Shown here: positions 48,578 through 56,528 of the stretch, piece after piece
Layout of the letters: each line of letters opens with the position of its first letter
Numbering within the stretch: position 1 is the first letter of the stretch
Assembly (NCBI RefSeq): GCF_937941905.1
Contig: NZ_CALDGS010000138.1
Span: 1 to 64,000 of the forward strand
Origin: an uncultured Mycolicibacterium sp.
GTDB taxonomy: Bacteria > Actinomycetota > Actinomycetes > Mycobacteriales > Mycobacteriaceae
Reading direction: 5' to 3'
DNA length: 64,000 nucleotides
The notes under the pieces: model-generated
The model's input: the letters and a program-made list of their open reading frames with translations, nothing else
Database searches by the model: none
Told to the model about the DNA's origin: nothing
Program-made: the position numbers and the translations under genes

Positions 48578-49423
48578 TTACAACGCCCTTTCCGGTCGGC
48601 TCGTTCCCCGGCTCAGCCGCCGGGCGGTCGCGAAGATCCCGTCGAGCATGGCCGGGGTGAGCCGGCCGGTGAAGGTGTTCTGCTGGCTCGGGTGGTAACA
48701 GCCCAGCAGGGTCACCGTGCCGTGCGGGGTGTCCAGCACGGCGGTGGCGCCGTGGCCGAACCGCGGGGCCGGGCGCACCGTGGCGCCGATCATGTCCAGC
48801 GCGGCCCGCCAGGCGAACCCGCCGAGCGCCACCACCACCCGCACCTGCGGGCCGACCAGCCGCCATTCCGCGGCCAGCCAGGGCGCACAGGTGCGGCGCT
48901 CGGCCGGGGTGGGCTTGTTGTCCGGCGGGGCGCACCGCACCGCGGCGGCGACGCGGGTGTCGATCAGCCGCATCCCGTCGGCGGCGTCGACGCACTCGGC
49001 CTGCCCGGCCAGCCCGGCCCGGTGCAGCGCGGCGAACAGGACGTCCCCGGAGCGGTCCCCGGTGAACACCCGCCCGGTGCGGTTGCCGCCGTGCGCGGCG
49101 GGGGCGAGGCCGACGACGAGGATGCGCGGCCGCTCCGGCCCGAACCCGGGCACCGGGCGTCCCCAGTACGGCTGGTCGGCGAACGACCGGCGCTTGGTCA
49201 CCGCGACCTGCTCGCGCCAGGCCACCAGCCGCGGACAGGCCCGGCACACCGACACCAGGGCGTCGAGCTCGGCGACCGACCCGGCCCCGGCGGCCAGGGT
49301 GCGTACCTCGGCGTCGGTGGCGGCGACGGCGGTGTCGGCGGTGGCCGGGTCGCCGGGCCAGCCGGCGCCGGGCGGCACCGGCGAGTCGAACGCGACGCCG
49401 GTACGCGGATGAGCGAGTCCCAC
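48578..49423 (-). CDS. udgB: Family 5 uracil-DNA glycosylase UdgB
   Basis: [4Fe-4S] DNA glycosylase of 281 residues that removes uracil and hypoxanthine. Four cysteine ligands are visible (CRACPRL near 52-58, RCAPPDNKP, RRTCAPWL). Motif A GLAPAAHGGNRTGRVFTGD (about 98-116) has Ala where family 1 has the catalytic Asp, as expected for family 5; motif B is CYHPSQQNTFTG. Start GTG 49423. Divergent from tap; equivalent to Rv1259. Confidence 0.92.
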   Translation of the reverse strand: MGLAHPRTGVAFDSPVPPGAGWPGDPATADTAVAATDAEVRTLAAGAGSVAELDALVSVCRACPRLVAWREQVAVTKRRSFADQPYWGRPVPGFGPERPRILVVGLAPAAHGGNRTGRVFTGDRSGDVLFAALHRAGLAGQAECVDAADGMRLIDTRVAAAVRCAPPDNKPTPAERRTCAPWLAAEWRLVGPQVRVVVALGGFAWRAALDMIGATVRPAPRFGHGATAVLDTPHGTVTLLGCYHPSQQNTFTGRLTPAMLDGIFATARRLSRGTSRPERAL

Positions 49424-49466
49424 CCCACTACTGTGCCCGCTGCTTGTTAGATTCGGCCGCACTGCC

Positions 49467-50684
49467 ATGAACTCCCGATCCCGCGTCCCGGCCCTGCTCA
49501 TCCTGTGCTCGGCGCTGCTGGCGGCGGCGGGCAACGGCATCTCGATCGTCGCGTTCCCCTGGCTGGTGCTGCAGCGCAACGGCTCGGCGCTGGAGGCGTC
49601 GGTGGTGGCGATGGCCGGCACCCTGCCGCTGCTGGCCGCCACCCTGATCGCCGGCACGGCGGTGGACTTCCTGGGCCGGCGCCGGGTGGCGATCGCCGCC
49701 GACGTGCTGTCGGCGGTCTCGGTGGCGGCGGTGCCGGTGATCGCCCTGCTGTTCGGGGTGCAGGCGGTCAACGTCGCGGTGCTGGCGGTGCTCGCCGCGC
49801 TCGGCGCGTTCTTCGACCCGGCCGGGATGACGGCCCGCGAGACCATGCTGCCGGAGGCGGCCCGCCGCGCCGGCTGGACCCTGGACCACACCAACAGCGT
49901 CTACGAGGCGGTGTTCAACCTGGCCTACATCGTCGGGCCGGGGCTGGGCGGCATGCTGATCGCCACCATCGGCGGGGTGAACACCATGTGGGTGACCGCC
50001 GCGGCGTTCGCGGCGTCCATCGCCGCGATCGGCCTGCTGCGGCTGGAGGGCGCCGGCCGCCCGGACCCGGAGCACCTCGGCGGCGGGGTGCTGGCCGGGG
50101 TGGTCGAGGGGTTGCGGTTCGTCTGGAACACCCGGGTGCTGCGCACGCTGGCGGTGATCGACCTGGTGGTGACCGGGCTGTACATGCCGATGGAGAGCGT
50201 GCTGTTCCCGAAGTACTTCACCGACCGCGACGAGCCGGCGCAGCTGGGCTGGGTGCTGATGGCGATGGCGCTGGGCGGGCTGGTCGGCGCGCTGGGCTAC
50301 TCGGTGGCCGCGCGGCGCACCCGCCGCCGCAGTGTGGTGCTGGTGGCGGTGCTCACGATCGGGGTGGCGATGACGGTGATCGCGTTCCTGCCGCCGCTGC
50401 CGGTGATCCTGGCGCTGGCCGCGCTCATCGGGCTGGTCTACGGCCCGATGCAGCCGATCTACAACTACGCCATGCAGACCCGCGCCCCGCAGCACCTGCG
50501 CGGCCGGGTGGTCGGGGTGATGGGCTCGCTCGCCTACGCCGCCGGACCGCTCGGGCTGGTGGTGGCCGGTCCGCTGGCCGACCGCGCCGGGCTGCACACG
50601 ACGTTCCTGGCGCTGTCGCTGCCGATGGTGGCGGTGGGGCTGGTGGCGGTCGTGCTGCCGTCGCTGCGGGAGCTGGACCGTTAG
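49467..50684 (+). CDS. tap: Tap-type MFS multidrug efflux pump
   Basis: 405 residues with about 12 hydrophobic helices. Motif A is seen as GTAVDFLGRRRVAIAADV (about 51-68), with FDPAGMTARETMLPEAARRA, ESVLFPKYFTDRDEPAQLGW and YGPMQPIYNYAMQTRAPQHL, segments I recognise from M. tuberculosis Tap (Rv1258c). It exports aminoglycosides and tetracyclines there. ATG 49467 follows a TTAGAT hexamer at 49447-49452. The AT-rich WhiB7 element expected upstream of tap is not obvious here. Confidence 0.92.
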   Translation: MNSRSRVPALLILCSALLAAAGNGISIVAFPWLVLQRNGSALEASVVAMAGTLPLLAATLIAGTAVDFLGRRRVAIAADVLSAVSVAAVPVIALLFGVQAVNVAVLAVLAALGAFFDPAGMTARETMLPEAARRAGWTLDHTNSVYEAVFNLAYIVGPGLGGMLIATIGGVNTMWVTAAAFAASIAAIGLLRLEGAGRPDPEHLGGGVLAGVVEGLRFVWNTRVLRTLAVIDLVVTGLYMPMESVLFPKYFTDRDEPAQLGWVLMAMALGGLVGALGYSVAARRTRRRSVVLVAVLTIGVAMTVIAFLPPLPVILALAALIGLVYGPMQPIYNYAMQTRAPQHLRGRVVGVMGSLAYAAGPLGLVVAGPLADRAGLHTTFLALSLPMVAVGLVAVVLPSLRELDR

Positions 50685-51349
50685 CGCTGCCGCGGCGGCA
50701 GCAGCCATTTCGCCAGCCGTCGTGCCGCCGCGGGGCTGCCGTCGACGCGCAGCCGGCCCGACTCCACCAGGGCCGGCACCCGCCGCGGATCCAGCGCGGC
50801 GGCCAGCACGTCGACGTCCCCGGTGAGGGTGACGTCGGGCCCAGTCTCGTCGGGCCCGGTCTCGTCGGGCAGCGTGGTCACCCCGGCGCGGTCGATGCGC
50901 AGGGTGACCGCGCCCTCCGGGATCACCAGCCGCACCGTGACGGCCGGGCCGGTGCGGTCCGGCCGCAGGTAGGCGCGTACCGCGCGGGCCAGCCAGGCCG
51001 GCTGCACGGTGTCGCCGTCGCGGCGCTGCTCGAGCAGGTGCCGGCCCCAGCGGGCGAAGGCGTGCACCACCTCCTCCAGCGCCGCCCCGTCGTCGGTGAG
51101 CTCGTAGACGGTGCCGGACGCCGGTGGGTCGAGCCGGCACCGCCGCACCAGGCCGTGCTGCTCGAGGTGGCGCAACCGGCCGGCCAGCATGTCGGTGGCG
51201 ATCGGTGCGAGCGCGGCCAGCAGGTCGTTGTAGCGGCGCGGCCCGTCCAGCAGCTCGCGCACCACCAGCAGCGTCCACCGGTCGCCGACCAGCTCGAGGC
51301 TCTTGGCCAGCGCGCAGTGCTGGCCGTAGGGACGAATCGCCACCGGCAC
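50681..51349 (-). CDS. HxlR-family regulator with C-terminal SCP2-like domain
   Basis: 222 residues. Residues 1-105 are an HxlR winged helix (CALAKSLELVGDRWTLLVVR, LDGPRRYNDLLAALAPIATD). Residues about 125-222 form an SCP2/sterol-carrier-like module (VTVRLVIPEGAVTLRI, GDVDVLAAALD, RLRVDGSPAAARRLAKWL), so the repressor may sense a lipophilic ligand. GTG 51349, or GTG 51343. Two CTTG-N7-CAAG dyads lie in the divergent gap. An imperfect DETGP duplication occurs near residue 165. Confidence 0.88.
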   Translation of the reverse strand: MPVAIRPYGQHCALAKSLELVGDRWTLLVVRELLDGPRRYNDLLAALAPIATDMLAGRLRHLEQHGLVRRCRLDPPASGTVYELTDDGAALEEVVHAFARWGRHLLEQRRDGDTVQPAWLARAVRAYLRPDRTGPAVTVRLVIPEGAVTLRIDRAGVTTLPDETGPDETGPDVTLTGDVDVLAAALDPRRVPALVESGRLRVDGSPAAARRLAKWLLPPRQR

Positions 51350-51362
51350 ATTCTACGTCGAA

Positions 51363-51398
51363 CTTGGCTCTTCCAAGTTTCCACTTGTTTTTTCCAAG
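51363..51398. promoter_or_regulatory. Tandem HxlR operators CTTG-N7-CAAG
   Basis: CTTG-N7-CAAG at 51363-51377 (flanks extend it to AACTTGG/CCAAGTT) and again at 51384-51398, offset by exactly 21 bp (two helical turns), in the 70-bp gap between the divergent hxlR and maleylpyruvate-isomerase-like genes. Confidence 0.7.
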
Positions 51399-51419
51399 TA
51401 GAAGGCCTACCGGCGGGAC

Positions 51420-52148
51420 ATGGACCTCACCGCAACCACCGCAGCCGCCGTCACCGAAGCGACGGCGTTCGCCGACCTGCTCGACGGCCTGGACCCCGAC
51501 AGCTGGACCGCCCCCACCCCGTGCACCGACTGGACCGTGGCCGGCCTGGCCCAGCACGTCGCGCGCGGCCTGGCACGCGACGCCGAGGCGTTCCACCGCG
51601 CCCGGCTCGGCAGCACCACCCCGCCCGGCGAGATCGCCTTCCGCGACGAAGATCTCGCCGACGCCATCCGCCTGTCGGCCGATCACCTGCGGGCCGCCGT
51701 CGCCGCCGGGCCGCCGGACTGGCCGCCGGTCGGCCTGCCCTTCGGCCGCTACCCCGCCGACGCCGGAATGCAGTGCCTGGTCGTCGAGTTCGGGGTGCAC
51801 CGCAACGATCTCGCGCGCGCGGTCAAGGATCCGACGGTGCCGTTCAGCGCGGCCACCCGCACCGCCCTGTTCGGCTTCGGCGCGCTGTACCTGCTGCGGC
51901 AGGCCGAACCCGTCGGCACGCCGGTGTGTTTCGTCGTCGAGGCCCCGTCGGTCCGCATGGCGGTGACCCACGACGGCCGGCGCTGGCGGGCCGGCACCGG
52001 CGACGCACCGCGCTGCGTGGTGCGCACCGACGACGACACCGCCGCCCGGTTGATCCTGCGTCGCTGCGAGATCACCGACCCGGCAATCGAACTCGACGAC
52101 CCGGCCGGGCTGGCCGGACTGTTCGCCACGGCGATCCGGCCGTTGTGA
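51420..52148 (+). CDS. Mycothiol-dependent maleylpyruvate isomerase/DinB-like protein
   Basis: Four-helix DinB/MDMPI-fold protein of 242 residues: TAFADLLDGLDPDSWTAPTP followed by CTDWTVAGLAQHVARG (about 34-49, the metal/thiol His region), and EFGVHRNDLARAV (about 122-134), then an SCP2-like C-domain (RMAVTHDGRRWRAG). The fold uses mycothiol or another thiol; reaction unknown. Controlled by the divergent HxlR. Its stop shares one base with the next start (TGATG). Confidence 0.83.
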   Translation: MDLTATTAAAVTEATAFADLLDGLDPDSWTAPTPCTDWTVAGLAQHVARGLARDAEAFHRARLGSTTPPGEIAFRDEDLADAIRLSADHLRAAVAAGPPDWPPVGLPFGRYPADAGMQCLVVEFGVHRNDLARAVKDPTVPFSAATRTALFGFGALYLLRQAEPVGTPVCFVVEAPSVRMAVTHDGRRWRAGTGDAPRCVVRTDDDTAARLILRRCEITDPAIELDDPAGLAGLFATAIRPL

Positions 52149-52615
52149 TGCTGGTCGACATCACCGCCGTACCGCGGCTGGAACACCTGCTGGACATCCG
52201 GATCGAATTCGCACCGGCCCAGCTCGTACCCACCCCGCTCGGGATGCGGGTCACCTGCGTCATCCGCGACGGCCGGTTCGCCGGCGCGGCGACCGGCACC
52301 GTCCTGCCCGGCGGCGGCGACTGGGTGCTCGTCGACGCCGACGGCGTGGCGCGCCTCGACGTCCGGGCCACGCTGCGCACCGACGACGGCGCGCTGATCC
52401 ATCTGACCAACACCGGCCGGGCGGTGCTGGACGACGACACCCGGCACCGCTACCTGGCCGGTGAGTTCATCGGCCACGACGCCTGCTACGCGCGCTCGTC
52501 GCCGCTGTTCGACACCGCCGACCCGCGCTACCGCGGGCTGACCGGGCTGCACACCGTCGCGATCAACGCGCTGTCGCTGACCTCGGTGCACTACCGGGTG
52601 TTCGCGGTGCGGTGA
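52148..52615 (+). CDS. DUF3237 family protein
   Basis: 155 residues with the DUF3237 pattern: TCVIRDGRFAGAATGTVLPG followed by GGDWVLVDADGVARLDVRAT (about 34-73), then LRTDDGALIHLTNTGRAVL and a late LTGLHTVAINALSLTSVHYR. Beta-barrel family of unknown function, often next to carboxylic-acid catabolic genes. ATG 52148 is coupled to the upstream gene; both form the HxlR-controlled pair. Confidence 0.82.
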   Translation: MLVDITAVPRLEHLLDIRIEFAPAQLVPTPLGMRVTCVIRDGRFAGAATGTVLPGGGDWVLVDADGVARLDVRATLRTDDGALIHLTNTGRAVLDDDTRHRYLAGEFIGHDACYARSSPLFDTADPRYRGLTGLHTVAINALSLTSVHYRVFAVR

Positions 52616-52616
52616 C

Positions 52617-52622
52617 TAGCCT
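52617..52622 (+). promoter_or_regulatory. -10 element of leaderless FAD-oxidase gene
   Basis: TAGCCT, then 6 nt, then ATG 52629. Confidence 0.5.
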
Positions 52623-52628
52623 GTGTCC

Positions 52629-53993
52629 ATGCACCCCGCGCTGGCCGAACTGTCCGAACGCCTCCCCGACGGTGCCGTCGTCACCGACCCGGACATCCTC
52701 GCGTCCTACCGCACCGACCGGGCCAACGACCCGAACGCCGGCACCCCGCTCGCGGTGGTCCGGCCGCGCCGCACCGAGGAGGTGCAGACGGTGCTGCGCT
52801 GGGCCACGGCGCACCGCATCGCGGTGGTGCCGCGTGGGGCGGGGACGGGGCTCTCCGGCGGGGCCAGCGCGCTCGACGGCGGCATCGTGCTGTCCACCGA
52901 GCTGATGCGCGACATCACCGTCGACCCGGTCACCCGCACCGCGGTGGTGCAACCCGGGCTGCTCAACGCGGAGGTGAAGCGGGCCGCCGCCGAGCACGGG
53001 CTGTGGTACCCGCCGGACCCGTCGTCGTTCGAGATCTGCAGCATCGGCGGCAACATCGCCACCAACGCCGGTGGGCTGTGCTGCGTGAAGTACGGCGTCA
53101 CCACCGATTACGTGCTCGGACTGCAGGTGGTGCTCGCCGACGGCACCGCGGTGCGGCTGGGCGGGCCGCGGTTGAAGGACGTGGCCGGGCTGTCGCTGAC
53201 GAAGCTCTTCGTCGGCAGCGAGGGCACGCTCGGGGTCATCACCGAGGTCACCCTGCGGCTACTGCCGCCGCAGCACCCGGCCTGCACGGTGGTCGCGACG
53301 TTCGACTCGGTGGAGGCGGCCGCGCAGGCGGTGGTGGCGATCACCGGCCGGATCCGGCCGTCGATGATGGAGTTCATGGACGGCGTGGCGATCAACGCCG
53401 TCGAGGACAAGCTGCGGATGGGCCTGGACCGCAACGCCGCCGCGATGATGGTGGCCGCCTCCGACGACCGCGGCGCCGCCGGCGCGCAGGACGCGAAGTT
53501 CATGGCGCGGGTGTTCGCCGACCACGGCGCCACCGAGGTGTACTCCACCGACGACCCGGACGAGGGCGAGCAGTTCGTCGCCGCCCGGCGCTACGCGATC
53601 CCGGCGGTCGAGGCCAAGGGGGCGCTGCTGCTCGAGGACGTCGGGGTGCCGCTGCCGGCACTGCCCGACCTGGTCGGCGGGGTGGCCGGGATCGCCGCCG
53701 CCCGCGACCTGATGATCTCGGTGATCGCGCACGCCGGCGACGGCAACACCCACCCGCTGATCGTCTACGACCCCGCCGACCCGGACATGACCCGCCGGGC
53801 CGAGCAGGCCTTCGGCGAGATCATGGAGCTCGCGATCGGCCTCGGCGGCACCATTACCGGGGAGCACGGGGTGGGCCGGCTCAAGCGGCCGTGGCTGGCC
53901 GGCCAGCTCGGGCCCGAGGCGATGGAGCTCAACCGCCGGATCAAGCAGGCCCTGGACCCGCTGGGCATCCTCAACCCGGGTGCGGCCTACTAG
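52629..53993 (+). CDS. GlcD-like FAD-linked oxidase (glycolate/D-lactate type)
   Basis: VAO-family flavoprotein of 454 residues: FAD_binding_4 domain with VVPRGAGTGLSGGASALDGG (about 66-85), PPDPSSFEICSIGGNIATNA and GGPRLKDVAGLSLTKLFVGS, then the FAD-oxidase C-terminal domain with MISVIAHAGDGNTHP (about 360-374) and ITGEHGVGRLKRPWL. It oxidises a 2-hydroxy acid (glycolate or D-lactate). ATG 52629 is chosen over GTG 52623 because of the -10 spacing. Equivalent to Rv1257c. Confidence 0.9.
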   Translation: MHPALAELSERLPDGAVVTDPDILASYRTDRANDPNAGTPLAVVRPRRTEEVQTVLRWATAHRIAVVPRGAGTGLSGGASALDGGIVLSTELMRDITVDPVTRTAVVQPGLLNAEVKRAAAEHGLWYPPDPSSFEICSIGGNIATNAGGLCCVKYGVTTDYVLGLQVVLADGTAVRLGGPRLKDVAGLSLTKLFVGSEGTLGVITEVTLRLLPPQHPACTVVATFDSVEAAAQAVVAITGRIRPSMMEFMDGVAINAVEDKLRMGLDRNAAAMMVAASDDRGAAGAQDAKFMARVFADHGATEVYSTDDPDEGEQFVAARRYAIPAVEAKGALLLEDVGVPLPALPDLVGGVAGIAAARDLMISVIAHAGDGNTHPLIVYDPADPDMTRRAEQAFGEIMELAIGLGGTITGEHGVGRLKRPWLAGQLGPEAMELNRRIKQALDPLGILNPGAAY

Positions 53994-54039
53994 CGATCCC
54001 GCCGAAACCGGGACACGCCGACCCGCGGCGTCGTATCAA

Positions 54040-54065
54040 TGAGACATGTCGGCGCAGATGTCTCA
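54040..54065. promoter_or_regulatory. Inverted repeat over the cyp130 start codon
   Basis: TGAGACAT (54040-54047), 10-nt spacer, ATGTCTCA (54058-54065), a perfect 8-bp dyad. The first arm contains the start of ATG 54046 and the second begins with ATG 54058. A likely operator for the TetR gene immediately downstream of cyp130, or an mRNA hairpin over the start. Confidence 0.6.
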
Positions 54066-55233
54066 CGAGGTGCGGTTCCGGCTGCAGACCGCCGAGACCT
54101 GGGCCGCGCCGTGGGGCATGTACGCCGCGCTGCGCGAACACGACCCGGTGCACCACGTCGCCGACGGCGACTACTGGGTGCTGTCCCGGCACGCCGACGT
54201 GTGGCGGGCCGCCCGCGACCACGAGACGTTCTCCTCCGCGCGGGGGCTGACCGTCGCCGACAACGAGCTCGAGCTCATCGGCCTGGCCGACAACCCGCCG
54301 CTGGTGATGCAGGATCCGCCGCGGCACACCGAGTTCCGCAAGCTGGTCGCCCGCGGGTTCACCCCGCGCCAGGTGGCCGCGGTGGAACCCGCGGTGCGCG
54401 CGTTCGTCGTGGAGCGGCTCGAGCGGCTGCGCGCCGCCGGCGGCGGGGACATCGTCGCCGAGCTGTTCAAACCGCTGCCGTCGATGGTGGTCGCGCACTA
54501 CCTCGGGGTGCCCGAGGCCGACCGGGACCGGTTCGACGGCTGGACCGAGGCGATCGTGGCCGCCAACACCGCACCCGGCGGCGTGGCCGCCGCCGGGGAC
54601 GCGGTCGCCGAACTCAGCGGCTACTTCGCCGAACTCGTCGAACGGCGCCGCCGCGAGCCCGGCGACGACGTCGTCTCGCACCTGGTCGCCGCCGGGGTGG
54701 GGCTGCTGCCGATCCTGGCGTTCACCTTCACCATGGTCACCGGCGGCAACGACACCACCACCGGAATGCTCGGCGGCGCCGTGCAACTGCTGCACCAGCG
54801 GCCCGACCAGCGCCGCCTGCTGGCACGGCACCCCGAGCTCGTCGGTGACGCGGTCGACGAGTTCCTGCGGCTCACCTCACCGGTCCAGGGGCTGGCCCGC
54901 ACCACCACCCGTGCGGTCACCGTCGGCGGCCGCAGCATCCCGGCCGGGCGCAAGGTGCTGCTGCTGTACGCCTCGGCCAACCGCGACGAACGCGAATACG
55001 GCCCCGACGCGGGCGAACTCGACGTGCTGCGGCGCCCGCGCAACATCCTGACCTTCAGCCACGGCGCGCACTTCTGCCTGGGAGCGGCCGCGGCCCGCAT
55101 GCAGTCGCGGGTGGCGCTGACCGAACTGCTCACCCGGTGCCCGGAGTTCGAGGTCGACGAGGACGGCATCGTCTGGGCCGGCGGGTCCTACGTGCGCCGG
55201 CCGCTGTCGGTCCCGCTGCGGGTGGTGTCCTGA
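54046..55233 (+). CDS. cyp130: Cytochrome P450 CYP130
   Basis: Heme monooxygenase of 395 residues, closely resembling what I recall of M. tuberculosis CYP130 (PPRHTEFRKLVARGFTPRQV, LFKPLPSMVVAHYLGVPE, SPVQGLARTTTRAV). I-helix FTMVTGGNDTTTGML (about 226-240), ExxR in VDEFLRLTSPVQG, heme loop FSHGAHFCLGAAAAR (Cys about 345). It seems to lack about ten residues after HLVAAGVG that CYP130 has there. The start is ATG 54046 or 54058, both within an inverted repeat. Physiological substrate unknown. Confidence 0.92.
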   Translation: MSAQMSHEVRFRLQTAETWAAPWGMYAALREHDPVHHVADGDYWVLSRHADVWRAARDHETFSSARGLTVADNELELIGLADNPPLVMQDPPRHTEFRKLVARGFTPRQVAAVEPAVRAFVVERLERLRAAGGGDIVAELFKPLPSMVVAHYLGVPEADRDRFDGWTEAIVAANTAPGGVAAAGDAVAELSGYFAELVERRRREPGDDVVSHLVAAGVGLLPILAFTFTMVTGGNDTTTGMLGGAVQLLHQRPDQRRLLARHPELVGDAVDEFLRLTSPVQGLARTTTRAVTVGGRSIPAGRKVLLLYASANRDEREYGPDAGELDVLRRPRNILTFSHGAHFCLGAAAARMQSRVALTELLTRCPEFEVDEDGIVWAGGSYVRRPLSVPLRVVS

Positions 55234-55808
55234 TGGTCGACTGGCTGGCCGGCCGGCGCACCGGGGTGGCCGCCGAGCGGATTCTCGACGCCGCCGGACG
55301 GCTCTTCGCCGAGCACGGCCCGGACCGCGTCGGCATGCGCGAGATCGCCCATGCCGCAGGGTGTTCGCGTGCCACCCTGTACCGCTACTTCGACTCCCGC
55401 GACGCGCTGTTCACCGCCTGGGTGCACCGCGAGGCCCGCCGGGTGTACGCCGGGCTCACCGATCGGCTGGCCGGTGTCGACGACCCGCGCCGACGGCTGA
55501 CCGAGGGCATCCTGGGTGCGCTGCGGGCGGTGCGCGAGAACCCCGCGCTGGCCGCCTGGTTCGACCACCGCAGCACGATCGGCGGCGAGGTGGCCGAGCG
55601 GTCGGCGGTGATCACCGCGATGGTGCGGGCGTTCATGGCCGGCCTCGGCGCGGACAGTGCCGAGCGGCGGGCGCGCTGGCTGGTGCGGGTGATCACCTCG
55701 CTGCTGCTGTTCCCGGAACGTGACGAGCGGGCCGAGCGCGCGCTGCTCGACGAGTTCGTGGTGCCGGTCCTCGTGCCGGTCAGGCCACCCAGTACGCCTG
55801 CGCCTTGA
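55233..55808 (+). CDS. TetR-family regulator
   Basis: 191 residues with HTH AAERILDAAGRLFAEHGPDR, MREIAHAAGCSRATLYRYFD (about 33-52) and a TetR_C domain. ATG 55233 shares a base with the cyp130 stop (TGATG), so it is coexpressed with cyp130, the arrangement of Rv1256c-Rv1255c, and probably controls it through the dyad at 54040-54065. Its end overlaps the convergent siderophore gene by 29 bp. Confidence 0.9.
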   Translation: MVDWLAGRRTGVAAERILDAAGRLFAEHGPDRVGMREIAHAAGCSRATLYRYFDSRDALFTAWVHREARRVYAGLTDRLAGVDDPRRRLTEGILGALRAVRENPALAAWFDHRSTIGGEVAERSAVITAMVRAFMAGLGADSAERRARWLVRVITSLLLFPERDERAERALLDEFVVPVLVPVRPPSTPAP

Positions 55809-56508
55809 TCATCCTGCGCGGGATGCCGTACTCCTCCCGCAGGATCCGGGCCACGGTGCGGGTGGTGCGATTGTCGCAGGCCACCCAGCCGAAGTGGTCG
55901 GCCGCGTCGAACGCCGCCGCGCGCACGGTCTGCACCAGCGCCTCGCCGCCGTTCTTGCGGTCCACCCAGGTCACCCGCGCGTTGGGCGCCGGGGTGACCG
56001 GCAGCTGCTTGTCCTCCTCGTGCGGCGCCTCGAGGTACACCTGCGCCGGGGCGTCGCCGATCGCGGCCAGCAGCGAGTTGATCGCCGGCAACGAGGCGGT
56101 GTCGCCGACGATGACGTAGCCGGCCGGCCGCGGCTGCGGCAGCGCGAAATTGCTGCCGAGGACCGTGACGTCGATGGTGTCGCCGGGTTGCGCGTTGCGC
56201 GCCCAGTCCGAGGCGATGCCGTCGTGCAGGGCGAACTCGATGTCGACGGTGTCGTTGGCCGGGTCGGGGTCGACCAGCGTGTAGCCGCGCTGGTGCAGTT
56301 TCTCGCCGTCGCGGTCGGCGAACCACATCCGCACCCACATCGTCGGGTGCAGCGGCCGGTCGGCGAGCATGCCGCCGGCCCGGAAGCTCAACCGCAGGTA
56401 GTGGGGTCCGATCTGGCGCCGACCGGTGACGGTCATCCGGTAGTCGCCGGCCCGCAGCAGCTTGAGCACCGCTCCGGAGAACCCACGTGACGGCTTCTTC
56501 TCAGTCAT
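55780..56508 (-). CDS. Siderophore-interacting protein (FAD ferric-siderophore reductase)
   Basis: NAD(P)H:flavin reductase of the SIP family, 242 residues: N-terminal FAD barrel with RLSFRAGGML, HQRGYTLVDPDPANDTVDIE (the R-x-Y-T FAD motif, about 73-92) and VTVLGSNFALPQPRP, then the NAD domain with VIVGDTASLPAINSLLAAI and the C-terminal YWVA. It releases iron from internalised siderophores. An IdeR-type box directly precedes the ATG. Confidence 0.9.
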   Translation of the reverse strand: MTEKKPSRGFSGAVLKLLRAGDYRMTVTGRRQIGPHYLRLSFRAGGMLADRPLHPTMWVRMWFADRDGEKLHQRGYTLVDPDPANDTVDIEFALHDGIASDWARNAQPGDTIDVTVLGSNFALPQPRPAGYVIVGDTASLPAINSLLAAIGDAPAQVYLEAPHEEDKQLPVTPAPNARVTWVDRKNGGEALVQTVRAAAFDAADHFGWVACDNRTTRTVARILREEYGIPRRMIKAQAYWVA

Positions 56509-56509
56509 G

Positions 56510-56528
56510 AGAAGTTAGCCTACCCTAA
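56510..56528 (-). promoter_or_regulatory. IdeR/DtxR iron box
   Basis: Minus strand TTAGGGTAGGCTAACTTCT matches the IdeR consensus TTAGGTTAGGCTAACCTAA at 15 of 19 positions. It ends 1 nt before the ATG at 56508 and contains TAGGCT, a plausible -10 eight nt from the start, so bound IdeR-Fe would occlude the promoter. It also overlaps the 3' end of the acyltransferase gene. Confidence 0.75.

Noticed and set aside
45222..49247. A 1341-codon minus-strand open frame
   Set aside because: Only its last 280 codons (AraC) are real; the rest runs antisense through HIT, F420 and LLM/udgB genes with Arg/Pro/Gly-rich nonsense, an effect of high GC.
49424..49466. WhiB7-type AT-rich element upstream of tap
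   Set aside because: The short divergent gap shows a TTAGAT hexamer but no AT-rich block next to a -35, so I do not claim WhiB7 control.
50681..51349. DETGP duplication within the HxlR protein as a functional repeat
   Set aside because: Only two imperfect copies of about 15 bp in a linker; more likely replication slippage with no function.
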